From Pseudomonadota bacterium (GTDB lineage: Bacteria; Pseudomonadota; Gammaproteobacteria; UBA5335): a DNA stretch of 7,703 nucleotides. A program made the translations under genes and the position numbers. Shown here piece by piece: positions 5,806-7,703 of the stretch (position 1 is the stretch's first letter; every line of letters begins with the position of its first letter). The DNA lies in contig PKCW01000007.1 in NCBI GenBank assembly GCA_002862965.1, positions 1-7,703 of the forward strand, read 5' to 3'. The notes under the pieces were generated by a model. It had not been told where the DNA came from. It did no database searches and saw only the letters and a program-made list of their open reading frames with translations.

Positions 5806-7263
5806 TCAGGCCGCCTTCCACGGCGTCTTGGTCAGCGACCACACCGGGTTGTTGATGGCCATGTCCATGTCGCGGGCGAAGATGGCAAAGCCGTCATAGC
5901 CGTGATACGGACCGGAGTAGTCCCAGGAGTGCATCTGCCGGAAGGGGAAGCCCATCTTCTGGAAGACGTACTTTTCCTTGATGCCCGAGGCCACCAGGTC
6001 CGGCTGCAGCGCATCGACGAACTGCTCGAACTCATAGCCGGTCACGTCGTCGTAGATCAGCGTGCCGTCCTTCACGTAATGGGTGGTGCGCTGGTAGTCG
6101 TCGTTGTGGCCGAACTCATACCCGGTGCCGATGACCTCCATGCCCAGATCCTCGTAGGCGCCGATGACGTGCCGCGGGCGCAGGCCGCCCACGAACAGCA
6201 TCACCTTCTTGCCTTCCAGACGCGGGCGGTACTTGTCGACCACCGCCTGCATCAGCGGCTGGTACTTGGCGATGACCCGCTCGGCGCCTTCCTTGATCTT
6301 GTCGTCGAAGTGGCTGGCGATCTCGCGCAGGGAAGCGGCGATCTTGCTCGGGCCGAAGAAGTTGTATTCCACCCAGGGAATGCCGTACTTCTCCTCCATG
6401 TGCCGGCTGATGTAGTTCATCGAACGGTAGCAGTGCAGCACGTTGAGCTTGGCCTTGGGGGTGGCTTCCAGCTCGGCAATGGAGCCGTCGCCGGACCACT
6501 GCGCGACCACGCGCAGGCCCATTTCCTCGAGCAGGATGCGCGAGGACCAGGCATCGCCGCCGATGTTGTAGTCGCCGATGATGGCGACGTCGTAGGGCGT
6601 GCTCGCGAAGGTGCTCTTCTCGGGGTCGAGCTTGTCGAACACCCAGTCACGGATCGAGTCGTTGGCGATGTGGTGGCCCAGCGACTGGGACACGCCGCGA
6701 AAGCCCTCGCAGCGCACCGGCACGATGGTCTTGCCGTCGTACTCCTTGGACTTGGCCTTCGACACCGCCTCGATGTCGTCGCCGATCAGACCGATCGGGC
6801 ATTCCGACTGCACGGTGATGCCGTGGTTCAGCGGGAACAGCACCTCGATCTCGTCGATGATCTTGGCGAGCTTCTTGTCGCCGCCGAAGACGATGTCCTT
6901 TTCCTGAAAATCCGACGTGAACTGCATGGTCACGAAGGTATCCACACCGGTGGTGCCGATGTAGTAATTGCGCCGGGCGGCCCAGGAATACTGGCCGCAG
7001 CCCACCGGGCCGTGGGAGATGTGGATCATGTCCTTGATCGGGCCCCAGACCACGCCCTTGGAGCCGGCGTAGGCGCAACCGCGGATGGTCATGACACCGG
7101 GGATCGACTTGACGTTGGATTTCACGCCGCAGTCGGACTTGCCTTCTTCATAGGTGCCGAGGTGCTTGCCGCGACGCTTGGCGGTCTTGTCGGGATAGAC
7201 CGACAGCACTTCGTCGACCAGCGCCTTGTTGCGCGCCTTGGTTTCTTCGACAGTCATGCTCAT
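5806..7263 (-). CDS. nifD: Nitrogenase MoFe protein alpha subunit NifD
   Basis: Alpha subunit of dinitrogenase, which holds FeMo-cofactor, the site of N2 reduction, and half of the P-cluster. The protein has 485 residues from the chosen start. P-cluster ligands are C63 ([12 protein letters not shown]), C89 ([10 protein letters not shown]) and C155 ([11 protein letters not shown]). FeMo-cofactor ligands are C278 (HCYRSMNY) and H445 ([10 protein letters not shown]). Active-site Q193 and H197 lie in [11 protein letters not shown]. All correspond to Azotobacter C62, C88, C154, C275, H442, Q191 and H195, so it is a fully equipped Mo-type alpha subunit. It lacks the large insertion seen in clostridial NifD. 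Start: GGAGG at 7269-7273 is five bases before the ATG at 7263. An in-frame GTG at 7275 overlaps this ribosome site and is therefore unlikely; ATG 7257 is a less well-spaced alternative. It lies 56 bases after nifH in the same operon. Confidence 0.99.
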   Translation of the reverse strand: MSMTVEETKARNKALVDEVLSVYPDKTAKRRGKHLGTYEEGKSDCGVKSNVKSIPGVMTIRGCAYAGSKGVVWGPIKDMIHISHGPVGCGQYSWAARRNYYIGTTGVDTFVTMQFTSDFQEKDIVFGGDKKLAKIIDEIEVLFPLNHGITVQSECPIGLIGDDIEAVSKAKSKEYDGKTIVPVRCEGFRGVSQSLGHHIANDSIRDWVFDKLDPEKSTFASTPYDVAIIGDYNIGGDAWSSRILLEEMGLRVVAQWSGDGSIAELEATPKAKLNVLHCYRSMNYISRHMEEKYGIPWVEYNFFGPSKIAASLREIASHFDDKIKEGAERVIAKYQPLMQAVVDKYRPRLEGKKVMLFVGGLRPRHVIGAYEDLGMEVIGTGYEFGHNDDYQRTTHYVKDGTLIYDDVTGYEFEQFVDALQPDLVASGIKEKYVFQKMGFPFRQMHSWDYSGPYHGYDGFAIFARDMDMAINNPVWSLTKTPWKAA

Positions 7264-7286
7264 GGGAGCCTCCACAGGGAATAGGG

Positions 7287-7309
7287 GCCGGGCGGACGCG
7301 CCGCCCGGC
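7287..7309 (-). promoter_or_regulatory. Hairpin in the nifH-nifD intergenic region
   Basis: A perfect 9-bp stem, GCCGGGCGG (7287-7295) with CCGCCCGGC (7301-7309), encloses a 5-base loop. It begins ten bases after the nifH stop in transcript direction and ends before the nifD ribosome site. There is no U-tract. Similar nifH-nifD hairpins in other diazotrophs are thought to protect the nifH 3' end or partly block transcription, raising NifH over NifDK. The same use here is inference. Confidence 0.7.
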
Positions 7310-7319
7310 GTGCACTGAC

Positions 7320-7703
<384 letters not shown>

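Noticed and set aside
4045..7284. A 1079-codon open frame on the plus strand opposite nifK and nifD, crossing their intergenic gap.
   Set aside because: It mirrors two certain nitrogenase genes. Long antisense frames are common in GC-rich DNA with strong third-position bias, and the translation is a low-complexity mix rich in Val, His, Leu and Gly with no recognisable domain.

Overview
The window is a GC-rich piece of a proteobacterial chromosome carrying the structural genes of a molybdenum nitrogenase. Group I-type NifD and NifK sequences, a Shethna-type [2Fe-2S] ferredoxin and the overall codon use suggest a diazotrophic proteobacterium, most likely a betaproteobacterium. That placement is an inference from remembered sequence character, not from a search.

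Right half (minus strand, read from right to left): the C-terminal 127 codons of nifH enter at the right edge, followed by complete nifD and nifK. The nifH-nifD gap holds a 9-bp GC hairpin. The nifD-nifK gap holds a REP-like inverted repeat with two competing pairings. A classic intrinsic terminator (8-bp GC stem plus six U) lies after nifK. Only 43 bases beyond its U-tract starts a 572-residue AAA+ ATPase with a long N-terminal region I do not recognise. No nifT or nifY follows nifK. NifK has the Tyr/Ala version of the P-cluster oxygen-ligand pair, as in Gluconacetobacter diazotrophicus, instead of the Phe/Ser pair of Azotobacter.

Middle (plus strand, convergent with the AAA+ gene): a two-gene unit encodes a 75-residue FmdB-type zinc ribbon and a 114-residue thioredoxin-fold [2Fe-2S] ferredoxin resembling Clostridium pasteurianum 2Fe-2S ferredoxin and Azotobacter FeSI. 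Upstream are a GG-N10-GC sigma-54-like element and, next to it, a near-consensus IHF site. The unit could therefore be switched on together with nif, giving a nitrogenase core, a possible redox partner, a small zinc-ribbon protein and a AAA+ machine side by side.

Left edge: the N-terminal part of a type I restriction HsdR subunit (minus strand, running off the window) and, facing away from it, a decayed Fic-family gene broken over three reading frames whose catalytic His has become Arg. This looks like the worn edge of a defence or toxin region abutting the nif region.
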